Assembly (NCBI RefSeq): GCF_900114645.1
Contig: NZ_FOTR01000007.1
Span: forward strand, 186,001-250,000
Length of the DNA stretch: 64,000 nucleotides
Direction of reading: 5' to 3'
DNA from: Gracilibacillus orientalis
GTDB lineage: Bacteria > Bacillota > Bacilli > Bacillales > Amphibacillaceae
Translations under genes and position numbers: made by a program
In this document: one piece after another, positions 54,886 through 64,000 of the stretch
How the letters are laid out: the number at the start of each line of letters is the position of its first letter
Position numbering within the stretch: position 1 is the first letter of the stretch
The notes under the pieces: model-generated
The model's input: the letters and a program-made list of their open reading frames with translations, nothing else
Databases searched by the model: none
Told to the model about the DNA's origin: nothing

Positions 54886-55320
54886 TTATACGTTTGTATT
54901 ATTTTCTTCTTCTACAGCCTGTGCTGCTTCTTCAATGGCTTGTGCTACTTCTTCTGCTGCTTTTTCTGGATCTTCATCTTTAGATATTTTTTCCTGAATA
55001 GTTTCTTTCGTTTCTTTTAACTTACTGGTTAGATCTTGTGACCTTTCTGAAACAGTGTGGCCTAATTGTTGAGACTGTTCTTTCGCATAGTCTCTCCACT
55101 CACCACTTTTTTCATAAGCAACATCTTTCCAATCATTAGCGCGATCTTTTACGTAGTGTGCACCCTGGTTAAGATCACCTCTTAATTCTTTACCTGACTT
55201 TGGAGCGAAAATTAATGCCAATGATGCCCCGACAATTCCACCAATTAGTGAGCCTATTAAAAAGTCCTTGCTGTTAATGTTTTGATTCTCTTCATTCTGA
55301 TTTTGATTTTGATTCGTCAT
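54886..55320 (-). CDS. ytxH: YtxH general-stress protein
   Basis: 144 residues. A Gln/Asn-rich head, one glycine-rich helix (FLIGSLIGGIVGASLALIFA) and PKSGKELRGDL, the YtxH family signature, then a long helical tail (KDRANDWKDVAYEKSGEWRD) ending in an Ala/Glu-rich stretch. In B. subtilis ytxGHJ is under sigma-B and sigma-H. The role is thought to be at the membrane; no activity known. Start ATG 55320 behind GGAGGA. Confidence 0.92.
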   Translation of the reverse strand: MTNQNQNQNEENQNINSKDFLIGSLIGGIVGASLALIFAPKSGKELRGDLNQGAHYVKDRANDWKDVAYEKSGEWRDYAKEQSQQLGHTVSERSQDLTSKLKETKETIQEKISKDEDPEKAAEEVAQAIEEAAQAVEEENNTNV

Positions 55321-55352
55321 TTCTCATTCCTCCAATAAAATATTATTTTTCT

Positions 55353-55760
55353 TTATTTTTCTTTATTTTTTTTAAACAATTCCATTACTACTGTGCTCCA
55401 CTTAATAGCTTCTGCCGTTGTTTCTTTGTTTTCATCTGCAATGCGATTTACAGATTGGGAAACATTACGAATAGATTGGGTGAAATCTTTTACAGTATCC
55501 CCAATATTTTTCACACCATCTACTAATGTATTTAGTTTTACGGTCTTTTCATTGATATCTTCGGCTAAATTGTTTGTCTTATTTAATAAAGCCGTTGTCT
55601 CAACTGTAATACCCTCCATTTGTTTTTCTAAACCTTCCAGTGTGTCTGCCACATGTGACATAGTACGTTTTGTTTCTTTCAAAACTTTTACTAAGTAAAT
55701 AACTAAAATGGCAAAAGCAACTGCTGCTATGATTGCGGCAAGGTATAAGAGAATTTCCAT
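55353..55760 (-). CDS. ytxG: YtxG, DUF948 protein
   Basis: 135 residues. An amino-terminal helix (LLYLAAIIAAVAFAILVIYLV) is followed by a coiled coil with DTLEGLEKQMEGITVET, the DUF948 (methyl-accepting-like) pattern. First gene of ytxGHJ. ATG 55760 follows AAGG at five bases; a GTG at 55772 lies directly behind AAGGA and is unlikely. A membrane stress-response role is inferred. Confidence 0.9.
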   Translation of the reverse strand: MEILLYLAAIIAAVAFAILVIYLVKVLKETKRTMSHVADTLEGLEKQMEGITVETTALLNKTNNLAEDINEKTVKLNTLVDGVKNIGDTVKDFTQSIRNVSQSVNRIADENKETTAEAIKWSTVVMELFKKNKEK

Positions 55761-55812
55761 CCGAGCCTTCACTCCTTCATTATGTATTACTAATTAACCT
55801 AATAATTATGGT

Positions 55813-55837
55813 ATACCCTTTATAAGCTATTCTAAAC
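55813..55837 (-). promoter_or_regulatory. Predicted sigma-B promoter of ytxGHJ
   Basis: On the minus strand GTTTAG is separated by 13 bases from GGGTAT, a close fit to the sigma-B pattern GTTTAA-N13-GGGTAT. It is about 50 bases upstream of the ytxG start, matching the regulation known for the B. subtilis operon. Confidence 0.8.
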
Positions 55838-55927
55838 AAGATAATCATAAATTGCACGTAATAGGGTTAAATTTTTTCAGAAAAGTCAAGTATTAACACT
55901 TGCTAATTGTCTTCTAAGAAAACCAAC

Positions 55928-56010
55928 CAAACTCCTGTGGGAAAGTAACAGTCTGAAGCCCCGTGATGTGTCTGTGTCTTCTAGTAACGCTTCGTAGTAT
56001 ACTTTCTTGT
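55928..56010. repeat. Truncated intergenic repeat (copy 6)
   Basis: ACTCCTGTGGGAAAGTAACA and CTGAAGCCCCG repeat the block of copy 5, but only the left half is present. The tail GTATACTTTCTTGTCTTA is shared with the units at 10.6 kb and 47.5 kb. Confidence 0.65.
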
Positions 56011-56015
56011 CTTAT

Positions 56016-56047
56016 AAAAAAAAGAAGGGTCCACCCTTCTTTTTTTA
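56016..56047. terminator. murC terminator
   Basis: AAGAAGGGT and ACCCTTCTT form a nine-base stem with A and T runs on each side, able to act on both strands. Confidence 0.88.
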
Positions 56048-56075
56048 CACATATACAAAAATGGTCGAATCCTTC

Positions 56076-57371
56076 TTATTTAAGGCTTTTTTCATATGCT
56101 TCCTGGTATTTCTGAATATCTCCGGCACCCATAAATACTAATACACTATTCTGGTGATTTTCTAAAAGATGAATATTATCTAATTTCAATAACTCACTTT
56201 GATTGATTAATTGTTTCAAATCATTAATCGTCAAGTTTGCTTGCGATTCTCTTGCAGACCCGAAAATATCACATAAGTATATAGCATCCGCTTCTGACAA
56301 AGCTTCACCGAATTCATTCATAAAAGTTTTCGTTCTGGAATACGTATGAGGCTGAAATATCGCAACAATTTCCTTTTCAGGATATTTTTTTCGAGCTGCT
56401 TCTATCGTCGCTTCTACTTCCTTCGGATGATGAGCATAGTCATCAATTAAAACTTGATTATCGACTTGTTTCTCGGAAAACCTTCTTTTTACCCCTTTGA
56501 ATGATACAATCTCTTTAATTTGGGACGCAGTAAAGTCTTCATAATGACAAATGGTAATAACAGCTAATGCATTTAATATATTGTGGTCTCCAAATGCGTT
56601 AATTTGAAATGTATCATAATAGTTATTACGAACAAATACATCAAATTTCGTACCATTTCCAGCCACTTGAATATTTTTAGCACAAAAATCATTACTATCA
56701 TTTAATCCATAATAAAGAACAGGTACTTTAGCTTGGATCGATTGTAAATACTCATCATCACCACAAGCAACAATACCCTTTTTTACATTATCAGCCATTT
56801 GTTGAAAAGACTCAAATACATCATCAACATCTTTAAAATAGTCAGGATGATCAAAATCAACATTTGTCATAATAGCATAATCTGGTTTATAGGCTAAAAA
56901 ATGACGTCGGTATTCACATGCTTCAAATACATAATACTCACTGTCTTCTGCTCCTTTACCAGTACCATCACCAATTAAATAGGAGATTGGACAAGCTTTA
57001 TCCAGAACATGGGCAAGTAAGCCAGTTGTTGATGTTTTTCCATGTGCACCAGTAACTGCAATACTTGTATATTGGTTAATCCATTCACCTAAAAACTCAT
57101 GATATCGATAGAATGGTAGCCCTAGTTCTTTTGCTTTTTTGATTTCCTCATGATCCTCATTAAAGGCATTTCCCGCAATGATTGTTAAGCCTTCTTTAAT
57201 ATTATCTTCTGAAAAAGATAATATCGGTATATTCTTATCTTCTAAAGCATCTTGTGTAAATATATATTTTTCAATATCAGACCCCTGTACTTGTTCACCA
57301 GAGTCTGCCAGGATTTGTGCCAAAGCACTCATTCCTGTCCCTTTAATACCAATAAAATGGTAAATTTCCAT
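56076..57371 (-). CDS. murC: UDP-N-acetylmuramate--L-alanine ligase
   Basis: 431 residues. Mur ligase motifs: the ATP loop [38 protein letters not shown] with the metal-binding residues, and [14 protein letters not shown] in the C-terminal domain. It adds L-Ala to UDP-MurNAc, the first step of the stem peptide, in the cytoplasm. It lies downstream of sftA and upstream of ytxGHJ. Start ATG 57371 behind GGAGG. Confidence 0.97.
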   Translation of the reverse strand: MEIYHFIGIKGTGMSALAQILADSGEQVQGSDIEKYIFTQDALEDKNIPILSFSEDNIKEGLTIIAGNAFNEDHEEIKKAKELGLPFYRYHEFLGEWINQYTSIAVTGAHGKTSTTGLLAHVLDKACPISYLIGDGTGKGAEDSEYYVFEACEYRRHFLAYKPDYAIMTNVDFDHPDYFKDVDDVFESFQQMADNVKKGIVACGDDEYLQSIQAKVPVLYYGLNDSNDFCAKNIQVAGNGTKFDVFVRNNYYDTFQINAFGDHNILNALAVITICHYEDFTASQIKEIVSFKGVKRRFSEKQVDNQVLIDDYAHHPKEVEATIEAARKKYPEKEIVAIFQPHTYSRTKTFMNEFGEALSEADAIYLCDIFGSARESQANLTINDLKQLINQSELLKLDNIHLLENHQNSVLVFMGAGDIQKYQEAYEKSLK

Positions 57372-57602
57372 AAAAAAGAACCTCCAAAATCAATGATAAA
57401 ATTAATTCGTCTCATCATGATTGTTTTTCTAATCATATTTTTAATTTTATATAACACAAGAAATTATCTTCTAATAAATTTTAATTTGTGTCAAGTCTTT
57501 AGGCATATTTAGGTATTTATGCTATTATATACGCAATCAATGTTGAACGTTCTTCCAATCATTTTGAACTGCTCTATAAACGTTCACCATACAATTAACT
57601 GA

Positions 57603-59693
57603 CTAATTTTTGTTTATTAGATCATGACGAGATAATAAAATCTCTCTTTGTTTACTTCCATTCTGTCCAGAAATGATACCATTATCCTCCATCATGTCAA
57701 TTAACCTTGCTGCACGATTATATCCAACCTTAAATCGACGTTGTAGTAAAGAAGCACTAGCCCCATTATAATCCAAAATAAATTCAACCGCTTCATGATA
57801 AAGTTCATCTGTATCTTCGTCGGAAGAAACTTGCTGTATTAGTTGCTCTTGCTCAAATAAATAGTTTGGACTTGCTATCTGCTTGACATAATTAGTAATA
57901 CGCTCTATTTCATCATCAGATACAAAGGCACCCTGTATTCTTTTGGTTTCCCCTGACCCATTCTCGACAAATAGCATATCTCCCTTTCCTAGTAATTTTT
58001 CTGCTCCATTTGTGTCTAAAATCGTTCTGGAATCTACTTGTGACGATACACTAAATGCAATTCTACTAGGTATATTAGCTTTTATTAGACCCGTAATAAC
58101 ATCTACAGATGGTCTTTGTGTAGCTATTAGCAAATGAATACCACACGCTCGTGCCTTTTGTGCAATACGGCAAATGGCATCTTCCACATCTTGTGGAGAT
58201 GTCATCATTAAGTCTGCCAGCTCATCAATCACAATGACGATATACGGCATATGTTCTTCAGAACGATTTTGTTGTTTCATTTTCTCATTATAGCGATTAA
58301 TATCCCTTGCTCCTTCTTGGACAAACTTCCCATACCTGTCCTCCATTTCCTGAACAGCCCATTTTAAAGATGAAGTTGCTGCTTTTACATCCGTAATGAC
58401 AGGTGCTACCAAGTGAGGGATATCATTATAAGGTGTTAATTCGACCATTTTCGGATCAATTAACAAAAATTTAACTTCCTCGTGATTAGCTTTATATAAT
58501 AAGCTAATTAAGATCGTATTGATACAGACACTTTTACCAGAGCCAGTTGCACCAGCAATAAGTCCGTGTGGCATTTTCTTCAAATCGGTTGCAACAGAGT
58601 TTCCTTCTATGTCAGAACCAAGTGCAACAGTTAGTGGTGATGAATTTCCTTGAAATGCGTTGCTCTCTAACATCTTTTGCAAAAAGACAGGCTCCGGATT
58701 CAAGTTAGGCACTTCAATACCAATGGTGTTTTTGCCTGGAATTGGTGCTTCCATTCGAATATCTTTTGCCGCTAAATTCAACTTGATATCATCACTTAAA
58801 TTCTTAATTTTACTAACTTTCACACCTGGTTCTGGTTGAATTTCAAAACGTGTCACAGACGGACCTTGTGTCTTATCAACGACTTTAGCTTTTATATTAA
58901 AGTAACGTAAAGTAGTTTGTAAGGTTTCCGCTTGTTCATTAACCCATCCATCATATTTTTGTTCGGTTTGTTTTGCATCATTGAGCAAATGGATAGGAAC
59001 TGATTTTTGTATTTGAACATGATCTGAAGTCGGGTGATGACTTTCATGCCTATGTTGTCTTGGTTTTTCCCGTTTCTTATGTTGCTTCCATTTATCCCTT
59101 GGAGTCATCATCACATTTAATGGCTTAGCACTCGATTTTCGATCGTTTTTATCTTTCTTCTTGGTTTCCATTACTTTCGATATTTCTACTGTTTTACTAG
59201 GTTTATTTTCTATTTCAGATTGCTTTTTCTCTTCCGTAACAGGTGGAGATGAAGGTGTTGTTGAAGGTAATTCACTCTCTACTACCTGTTCATGCTCCAT
59301 CATTTCATTTTTTGAAGTCGCAGTTTCATGTTCATTTTCCACTTTCGATTCCAATTGTCCATCTGACGATTCCTTAGCTTCTATGACTGGCTTAGAATTA
59401 TTTCGAAAGCCATGTACAGGAGAAGGTACTTCCTGTGCTTTAAAAGGCTGTCGCTTACTTTGATATTCAACATGTTCTTCTTGTTGGTGTTGGTGCTGCT
59501 TTTGGTCCGATGAACGATTTTCTTTATGTACACTTTTTCTTTTTATGAGCTTGTCGGTTGTATTATTTTTCGGATACTTATATGCCATTTTCGTTTCTAT
59601 CGTTTTTTTTTGTAACGGTTTTGTTTCACTCGTTAATTCTGGCTCGTTCTCTTCAAATAAATGTTCCCATCTCTTTTTAATATTTTTCCACAT
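57603..59693 (-). CDS. sftA: Soluble DNA translocase SftA (FtsK/SpoIIIE family)
   Basis: 696 residues. No transmembrane helix, but a long Glu/Lys/Ser/Gln-rich amino-terminal half (about 1-230) that would reach the Z ring. The motor has Walker A IAGATGSGKSVCI, Walker B YIVIVIDELADLMM and the C-terminal gamma winged helix (VEFILDYNGASASLLQRRFK). SftA moves DNA away from the closing septum. It is the soluble B. subtilis YtpT counterpart. Start ATG 59693 has only weak ribosome-site pairing (GAGAGTGA). Confidence 0.94.
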   Translation of the reverse strand: MWKNIKKRWEHLFEENEPELTSETKPLQKKTIETKMAYKYPKNNTTDKLIKRKSVHKENRSSDQKQHQHQQEEHVEYQSKRQPFKAQEVPSPVHGFRNNSKPVIEAKESSDGQLESKVENEHETATSKNEMMEHEQVVESELPSTTPSSPPVTEEKKQSEIENKPSKTVEISKVMETKKKDKNDRKSSAKPLNVMMTPRDKWKQHKKREKPRQHRHESHHPTSDHVQIQKSVPIHLLNDAKQTEQKYDGWVNEQAETLQTTLRYFNIKAKVVDKTQGPSVTRFEIQPEPGVKVSKIKNLSDDIKLNLAAKDIRMEAPIPGKNTIGIEVPNLNPEPVFLQKMLESNAFQGNSSPLTVALGSDIEGNSVATDLKKMPHGLIAGATGSGKSVCINTILISLLYKANHEEVKFLLIDPKMVELTPYNDIPHLVAPVITDVKAATSSLKWAVQEMEDRYGKFVQEGARDINRYNEKMKQQNRSEEHMPYIVIVIDELADLMMTSPQDVEDAICRIAQKARACGIHLLIATQRPSVDVITGLIKANIPSRIAFSVSSQVDSRTILDTNGAEKLLGKGDMLFVENGSGETKRIQGAFVSDDEIERITNYVKQIASPNYLFEQEQLIQQVSSDEDTDELYHEAVEFILDYNGASASLLQRRFKVGYNRAARLIDMMEDNGIISGQNGSKQREILLSRHDLINKN

Positions 59694-59814
59694 CGTACGT
59701 TCACTCTCACTTCCTAATTTATGTACGATTTTACAATCGAGAACTCTTTCCCCATTTTATCATGAAAAGGCTACTTGTAATAGTTATATTTTTTGAAAAA
59801 TCATGTTAAAACAA

Positions 59815-59844
59815 GTAAAAAACCCTTGTCCGGAGACAAAGGTT
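59815..59844 (-). terminator. ytpR terminator
   Basis: TTGTC and GACAA stem with outer ACC/GGT, followed on the minus strand by TTTTTTAC. Confidence 0.75.
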
Positions 59845-59846
59845 CT

Positions 59847-60446
59847 CTAAAATTGGAACTCATTACCTACTTCTCTATCAGCTGGTAAAACATAAATCCC
59901 TTTTTCTTTTGGTGCGTTTGGTAACCCTAATTCTTTCTGTGAACAAATCATCCCACAGGAATCTACACCTCTTAGTTTAGTCGGCTTTATTTCCAATCCA
60001 CTTGGCATGATAGCACCCACTTTTGCTACGACAACTTTTTGTCCTTGGTCTACATTTGGTGCTCCACATACAATTTGTAATTGCTCATTGCCGACATCAA
60101 CTTGACAGAGGCGTAATTTGTCCGCATTTTCATGAGGTTGAATCTCATTCACATAACCGACAACAAATTTTGGCGACAAATCTAAATCTAATGGATCATT
60201 TAGGTTATTTTGTCCAAACGCTTTTCTTATGGTTGCAAGTAGTTCTTCCGTTAATTTAATTTTTCCATCTGATAAATCAGTGAAATAGTTAGATGCATGG
60301 AATACATTATATCCCACAACCTCATTTGTATTTTCATCGATAATCTTCACAACATCGTTAAATGATTCAAATGTTACTTTTTCACTATTTTTAATTGGGA
60401 AAAGAAGTACGTCTCCAATACCTTTTTGATTGTAGTAAACAAACAT
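59847..60446 (-). CDS. ytpR: YtpR family tRNA-binding-domain protein
   Basis: 199 residues. An amino-terminal DUF4479 domain is followed by an OB-fold tRNA-binding domain ([20 protein letters not shown], then [20 protein letters not shown]) like that of bacterial PheRS-beta. It presumably binds RNA; the role is unknown. It is in the ytpT-ytpR-ytpQ-ytpP order of B. subtilis. Confidence 0.93.
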   Translation of the reverse strand: MFVYYNQKGIGDVLLFPIKNSEKVTFESFNDVVKIIDENTNEVVGYNVFHASNYFTDLSDGKIKLTEELLATIRKAFGQNNLNDPLDLDLSPKFVVGYVNEIQPHENADKLRLCQVDVGNEQLQIVCGAPNVDQGQKVVVAKVGAIMPSGLEIKPTKLRGVDSCGMICSQKELGLPNAPKEKGIYVLPADREVGNEFQF

Positions 60447-60463
60447 TTTTTCTTATTCCTCTC

Positions 60464-61267
60464 TTATTCTTTTGGTTTATTTTTAGCTAAGATAAATACT
60501 GGTTCTAAATGCTTATCTTCATATATAAACGGTAGTGATGTAATAGGCACTCGTCCTTCAGCAAAGAACTTCATTGTCATCTGTGCAAGGATATCATATC
60601 CTGCTTCATTTTTGATATCTGCTACAATCAACACGTCTTGATGAGGTACAGCTACAACTACCTCTCCAAGTGCATTAGCTTTCATTTCTTCTAAGAATGC
60701 CTCATTTAATATACGACTAGCATCATATCCATCCTGTGTCGCTATAAAATTAAAATCATTGTCTGCCACCGTATCTTTTTTTGGTGAAACAGATAAAGAA
60801 CGAATATTAAACGTAGATATTTCCTTTAACCTTTCAAATGACCAGCCTTGTTCTTCTATCATCTTTTCATCAATAAGCTGGTAAGTCGTACCTAAATCTA
60901 ATGCATAATAGATATTCGTTTCTGCTGTATGCTCAGAATAGACTAAACGTGTACCTGCCTTTGTTTTCTTTGGAAAAGATGTCGCACGTATAACAGGGTA
61001 TATTTGCTTTTCCTGTCCTTCAAGCTGGTGATCTTCATGCATCATTTTTAACGATTCACTCACATGGAACTGTAATTCCTCTAGTGCTGTGTCGCCTCTT
61101 CGTTCATATTTTGCAATCACATTAGGAATATTTATCGAAACACCTTGTTTGGTGTCCTTCCATTCAATGCGATAAACGTCTTTATCTCGATTAAATGAGA
61201 CACGCCAAGCATCACTTTCAAATAATTCGTCTAGTTTTCTTTTCATTTTAATAGAAGTCATTTTCAT
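60464..61267 (-). CDS. ytpQ: DUF1444 family protein YtpQ
   Basis: 267 residues of DUF1444, a family with no known activity. Core motifs are AWRVSFNRDKDVYRIEWKDT and STFNIRSLSVSPKKDTVADN. No signal or helix. I choose ATG 61267 (MKMTSIKMKRK) nine bases after AGGAGG; the first ATG overlaps the ribosome site. It is 17 bases from ytpR. Confidence 0.9.
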   Translation of the reverse strand: MKMTSIKMKRKLDELFESDAWRVSFNRDKDVYRIEWKDTKQGVSINIPNVIAKYERRGDTALEELQFHVSESLKMMHEDHQLEGQEKQIYPVIRATSFPKKTKAGTRLVYSEHTAETNIYYALDLGTTYQLIDEKMIEEQGWSFERLKEISTFNIRSLSVSPKKDTVADNDFNFIATQDGYDASRILNEAFLEEMKANALGEVVVAVPHQDVLIVADIKNEAGYDILAQMTMKFFAEGRVPITSLPFIYEDKHLEPVFILAKNKPKE

Positions 61268-61362
61268 TCTCTTCATCCTCCTTTTGGGGAAGAAAACACT
61301 AAAGGGTATTGTAACACTTTTTTATGCAAATGGAAAATAGCTAATCTGCTAGCAGAAAGAAC

Positions 61363-61396
61363 AAAAAGAATCTACCTAAATGGATAGATCCTTTTT
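61363..61396 (-). terminator. Terminator between ytpP and ytpQ
   Basis: GGATCTATCC pairs with GGTAGATTC on the minus strand, followed by TTTTTG. Confidence 0.7.
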
Positions 61397-61404
61397 ATGG
61401 TTTA

Positions 61405-61716
61405 TCATAAGTTTTCAATAAAATTTTCAATCTCATTTTTAGTTTTACTATCTTTACTTACAAAACGATCTAATTCTTTTCCATGATCATAAGCTAAAAA
61501 GCTTGGAATTCCAAAAATATCATTGTTTGCACATATATCAATAAATTGATCTCTGTCGACATATACAAATAAATACTCATTATATTTCTCTTCTATTTCA
61601 GGTAAAAGTGGCTCAATAACACGACAATCCGGACACCAATCCGCTGAAAATAAAAAGATAACTTTTTGTTCGTTTTTCAACTGTTCAAATTCTTGTTCTG
61701 ATTGTAAAGTTTTCAT
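61405..61716 (-). CDS. ytpP: Thioredoxin-like protein YtpP
   Basis: 103 residues with a thioredoxin fold. The active site FSADWCPDCRVIEP keeps a Cys-x-x-Cys with Pro-Asp between. The FGIPSFLAY cis-Pro loop is present. It is a small thiol reductase without a signal. Start ATG 61716, nine bases after AGGAG; an upstream in-frame ATG lies within the previous gene. Confidence 0.93.
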   Translation of the reverse strand: MKTLQSEQEFEQLKNEQKVIFLFSADWCPDCRVIEPLLPEIEEKYNEYLFVYVDRDQFIDICANNDIFGIPSFLAYDHGKELDRFVSKDSKTKNEIENFIENL

Positions 61717-61717
61717 A

Positions 61718-62248
61718 TTACGATGCTCCTGTCTCTTCATATGCTATAGAGTTGGCGATATCCATCATATCCATTACATCTTGCTTCAATTCACTTTCCG
61801 TACTTATTGTCGTAACTTTAACACCACCAACACCCAATTGTACTTCAAATTGCTCTTCATGTTCAACTATATTTACATAACCAAAACGATCTTGGTCTTC
61901 GAAGGAAACTAGCCACTCATGGTTATCTTCTTCCTTCGCTGCTTCATAATTTAATCTACTCGTTTGAGCCTCTAATGCATTATAAAATAAAATGAATGTC
62001 TTTTCTTCTTTTGTCAGTAACCAATTATTAGCTGCTTGTTTTTCTACTTCATATCCTTCTGGTAAATATAAAGAAAAGCTATCTATTTGTTGATTTTGCT
62101 CTTTTGAATTTTGTTGAAATTGTTGCTCTGCAACTTCAATTGCTTCAGATAAAACTTCCTCAGTCGGCTTGATTGTATAAATACTCATTAATATTAAAAA
62201 AATAATTAACAAGGAAACGACAACCAAACCAGATATTTCCATTTTCAT
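61718..62248 (-). CDS. Hypothetical membrane-anchored protein, 176 aa
   Basis: Not recognised. A hydrophobic helix (SGLVVVSLLIIFLILMSIY) at residues 6-24 is followed by a Glu/Gln-rich coiled segment and a beta-rich part with DSFSLYLPEGYEVEKQAANN, WLLTKEEKTFILFYN and a C-terminal Asp/Met-rich helix (VMDMMDIANSI). No lipobox or catalytic motif. It should face outward. The ytpP start follows two bases after its stop, so the two form one transcript. Confidence 0.75.
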   Translation of the reverse strand: MKMEISGLVVVSLLIIFLILMSIYTIKPTEEVLSEAIEVAEQQFQQNSKEQNQQIDSFSLYLPEGYEVEKQAANNWLLTKEEKTFILFYNALEAQTSRLNYEAAKEEDNHEWLVSFEDQDRFGYVNIVEHEEQFEVQLGVGGVKVTTISTESELKQDVMDMMDIANSIAYEETGAS

Positions 62249-62336
62249 ATAAATCCTCCTGATATGTTAGTCCTAGTCTCCCCCTTTTTCTATAATACTA
62301 TTTTTTATATATTTCACAAGCCAAAATTCATGCCAT

Positions 62337-62846
62337 TTATTTACTGTTAAGATGATATTTTTCTTGTCCTGCCAGAAGTTTGACTACATGTGTAAACATA
62401 TCTTCGCGTGAAACATGTGCATCCGTAAATATACCGATAGCACCCTGGTGTTGACGAATGTCATTTATTTTTGTCCATTCTCTCATAATTTCGCCTAATT
62501 CTTGTCCATTTAATAGGGATTGAGCAATTTCGACTGATAAGGGAATCCTTGCACCACTGGCAATATACAAGTGGTCATGTGGTGTGACAAGAGCACCCCA
62601 ATTACACAAAAAAACTTGATCATCGATTTGCATTATTCCACCTTCAAGACCAATACCATAACAATTATCTTCTATTTGTTTACTTGCTTTCGCTCGATTT
62701 ATTGCCCCTTGCATAGTCTCCGGATCCGACTTCGGTTGAGCATTCACACCAGAATCAACATCAGCACTCATTATATTTGCATTTGGAAACATACACTGAA
62801 CAGCTTTCACTTTTGCTTTGTTATAAGATCCTACAACAATATTCAT
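62337..62846 (-). CDS. DUF84 family nucleoside triphosphatase (YjjX-like)
   Basis: 169 residues of the inosine/xanthosine triphosphatase superfamily, DUF84 branch. It has VVGSYNKAKVKAV for base/phosphate, VNAQPKSDPETMQGAINRA and GIGLEGGIMQI. The family hydrolyses non-canonical NTPs such as ITP and XTP. Start ATG 62846. It lies nine bases after the peptidase gene, in one operon. Confidence 0.9.
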   Translation of the reverse strand: MNIVVGSYNKAKVKAVQCMFPNANIMSADVDSGVNAQPKSDPETMQGAINRAKASKQIEDNCYGIGLEGGIMQIDDQVFLCNWGALVTPHDHLYIASGARIPLSVEIAQSLLNGQELGEIMREWTKINDIRQHQGAIGIFTDAHVSREDMFTHVVKLLAGQEKYHLNSK

Positions 62847-62855
62847 TATTGGATT

Positions 62856-63923
62856 TCACCCGTTATTTAGGATGGCATCTACCGTATTTTGATCTGTATT
62901 TTTCACCAATTTTATTAACAATTCTTTTGCTGCTTGATAATCGTCTACATGAATAATTGATGCATGTGTATGAATATAACGAGAGCAAATACCAACAACA
63001 GCTGAAGGAACTCCATGATTGGATAAATGAACACTACCAGCGTCTGTTCCACCTTGTGAGATAAAATATTGATACGGAATATTATTACTCTCTGCTGTAT
63101 CTAGAACAAAGTCCTTCACCCCATGATGCGTGATCATCGAACGGTCAAAAATACGTAAGAGTGCTCCTTTACCTAGCTGCCCAAATTCTTTATCATCTCC
63201 TGACATATCATTGGCAGGAGAAGCATCTAAAGCATAAAAAATATCCGGCTTAATCATGTTTGCAGCTACCTTTGCACCACGAAGCCCAACTTCTTCCTGA
63301 ACAGTAGCACCAGCGAAAAGTTCGTTAGGTACAGTTTCACCTTTCAACTCCTTTAACAATTCTATAGCTAAACCACATCCATAACGATTATCCCAAGCTT
63401 TCGCTAAAATTTTCTTATCATTTGCCATCGGAGTAAACTCAGAAACAGGAATGATCGATTGCCCAGGTTTTATACCGATATTTTCTGCGTCTTCTTTATT
63501 ATCTGCTCCGATATCGATTAGCATGTTTTTCTGTTGCATAGGCTTGGAACGTTCAGCTTGCGTCAGATTATGCGGTGGAATCGAACCCACTACACCAATG
63601 ACTTTTTTGTCATCTGTATATATTTCCACTCTTTGAGATAATAATACCTGTGACCACCAACCACCTAATGGCTGAAAACGAATCATACCGTTATCTGTAA
63701 TCTGTGTCACCATAAATGCTACTTCATCCATATGACCTGCAACAAGAACTTTTGGACCTTGTCCTTTTTTAACACCAAAAACACCACCAAGTCTGTCTTG
63801 AATGATGTCATCTGCATACTTGGTCAATTCTTGTTTCATCAACTTTCTAACTGCATGCTCATTACCTGGAGCACCTGGAAGTTCTGTCAATGTTCGAAAA
63901 AGCTCTAGCGTTTCTGCATTCAT
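62856..63923 (-). CDS. M42-family aminopeptidase (YtoP-like)
   Basis: 355 residues of the M42 di-metal peptidase family. Metal and catalytic ligands are visible: [12 protein letters not shown] (His/Asp), [11 protein letters not shown] (bridging Asp), [10 protein letters not shown] (Glu pair), [11 protein letters not shown] and [11 protein letters not shown]. It removes amino-terminal residues from peptides in the cytosol. Start ATG 63923 behind AAAGGATG. Matches B. subtilis YtoP by context. Confidence 0.94.
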   Translation of the reverse strand: MNAETLELFRTLTELPGAPGNEHAVRKLMKQELTKYADDIIQDRLGGVFGVKKGQGPKVLVAGHMDEVAFMVTQITDNGMIRFQPLGGWWSQVLLSQRVEIYTDDKKVIGVVGSIPPHNLTQAERSKPMQQKNMLIDIGADNKEDAENIGIKPGQSIIPVSEFTPMANDKKILAKAWDNRYGCGLAIELLKELKGETVPNELFAGATVQEEVGLRGAKVAANMIKPDIFYALDASPANDMSGDDKEFGQLGKGALLRIFDRSMITHHGVKDFVLDTAESNNIPYQYFISQGGTDAGSVHLSNHGVPSAVVGICSRYIHTHASIIHVDDYQAAKELLIKLVKNTDQNTVDAILNNG

Positions 63924-64000
63924 TTGTCGTCATCCTTTCTTTCATATACTATATCATTTTTAATTATTATTCGAAAAGCATTATACATTTAAAAGATGAT

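Overview
This window is a chromosomal segment of a low-GC, endospore-forming Bacillaceae. The evidence is an alpha/beta SASP gene behind a sigma-G-type promoter, GerW/YtfJ, a bacillithiol-linked YtxJ, T-box and S4-leader regulation, and gene order that follows the B. subtilis ytkK-ackA-ytxK-ytfJ-sspA-thiI-ezrA-rpsD-tyrS-acuABC-motPS-ccpA-aroA-ytxGHJ-murC-ytpTRQP-ytoP block. Low GC, Na+-type MotPS stators and many intergenic hairpin repeats suggest a halophilic or alkaliphilic relative of Gracilibacillus, Oceanobacillus or Virgibacillus. The genus is an inference.

Layout. 1-2.7 kb: PspA/DUF4178 envelope-stress pair (pspA runs off the window edge), a YtkK-like SDR and a universal stress protein. 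2.7-5.8 kb: accessory insert with an intergenic repeat, an APH-type kinase, a methyltransferase and a HAD phosphatase. 6.1-18.8 kb: conserved housekeeping genes (ackA with a promoter and CcpA cre site, ytxK, ytfJ/ytfI, NAD kinase, ytcJ, sspA, thiI-nifZ, ezrA, fRMsr, rpsD with its structured leader). 19-39.2 kb: a large accessory block opening with an IS3-family transposase remnant. It holds a carbohydrate importer locus (YesL-like, DUF2264, two permeases, lipoprotein, YtdP-like membrane AraC regulator) next to a second AraC regulator on the other strand. It also holds a lone sulfotransferase, a phnD-C-E-E transporter, a flavin-monooxygenase remnant, an alanine/Na+ symporter, a CoxG-like protein and a cytochrome bd operon with two tiny membrane ORFs that gene callers usually miss. 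39.3-64 kb: return to the conserved backbone (tyrS with T-box, class A PBP, acuABC, motPS, ccpA, aroA, an FtsA-like paralogue, ytxGHJ with a sigma-B-like promoter, murC, sftA, ytpRQP, an unknown membrane protein, a DUF84 NTPase and an M42 aminopeptidase).

How it works together. CcpA is encoded here, and two candidate cre sites lie in the window. One is about 56 bp upstream of the predicted ackA start, where CcpA activates in B. subtilis. The other lies just upstream of the sugar-binding lipoprotein gene, where it should repress. acuA and acuC modify acetyl-CoA synthetase, but acsA is not beside them as it is in B. subtilis.

Most worth a second look: the family of long inverted-repeat intergenic elements (at least seven copies or fragments), the FtsA-like protein with repeated C-terminal units, the small-subunit-bearing cytochrome bd operon split by a repeat, the DUF2264 sugar locus with no other enzyme, and the SDR whose catalytic Tyr is Phe. 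No CRISPR array, tRNA, rRNA or intact mobile element was seen.
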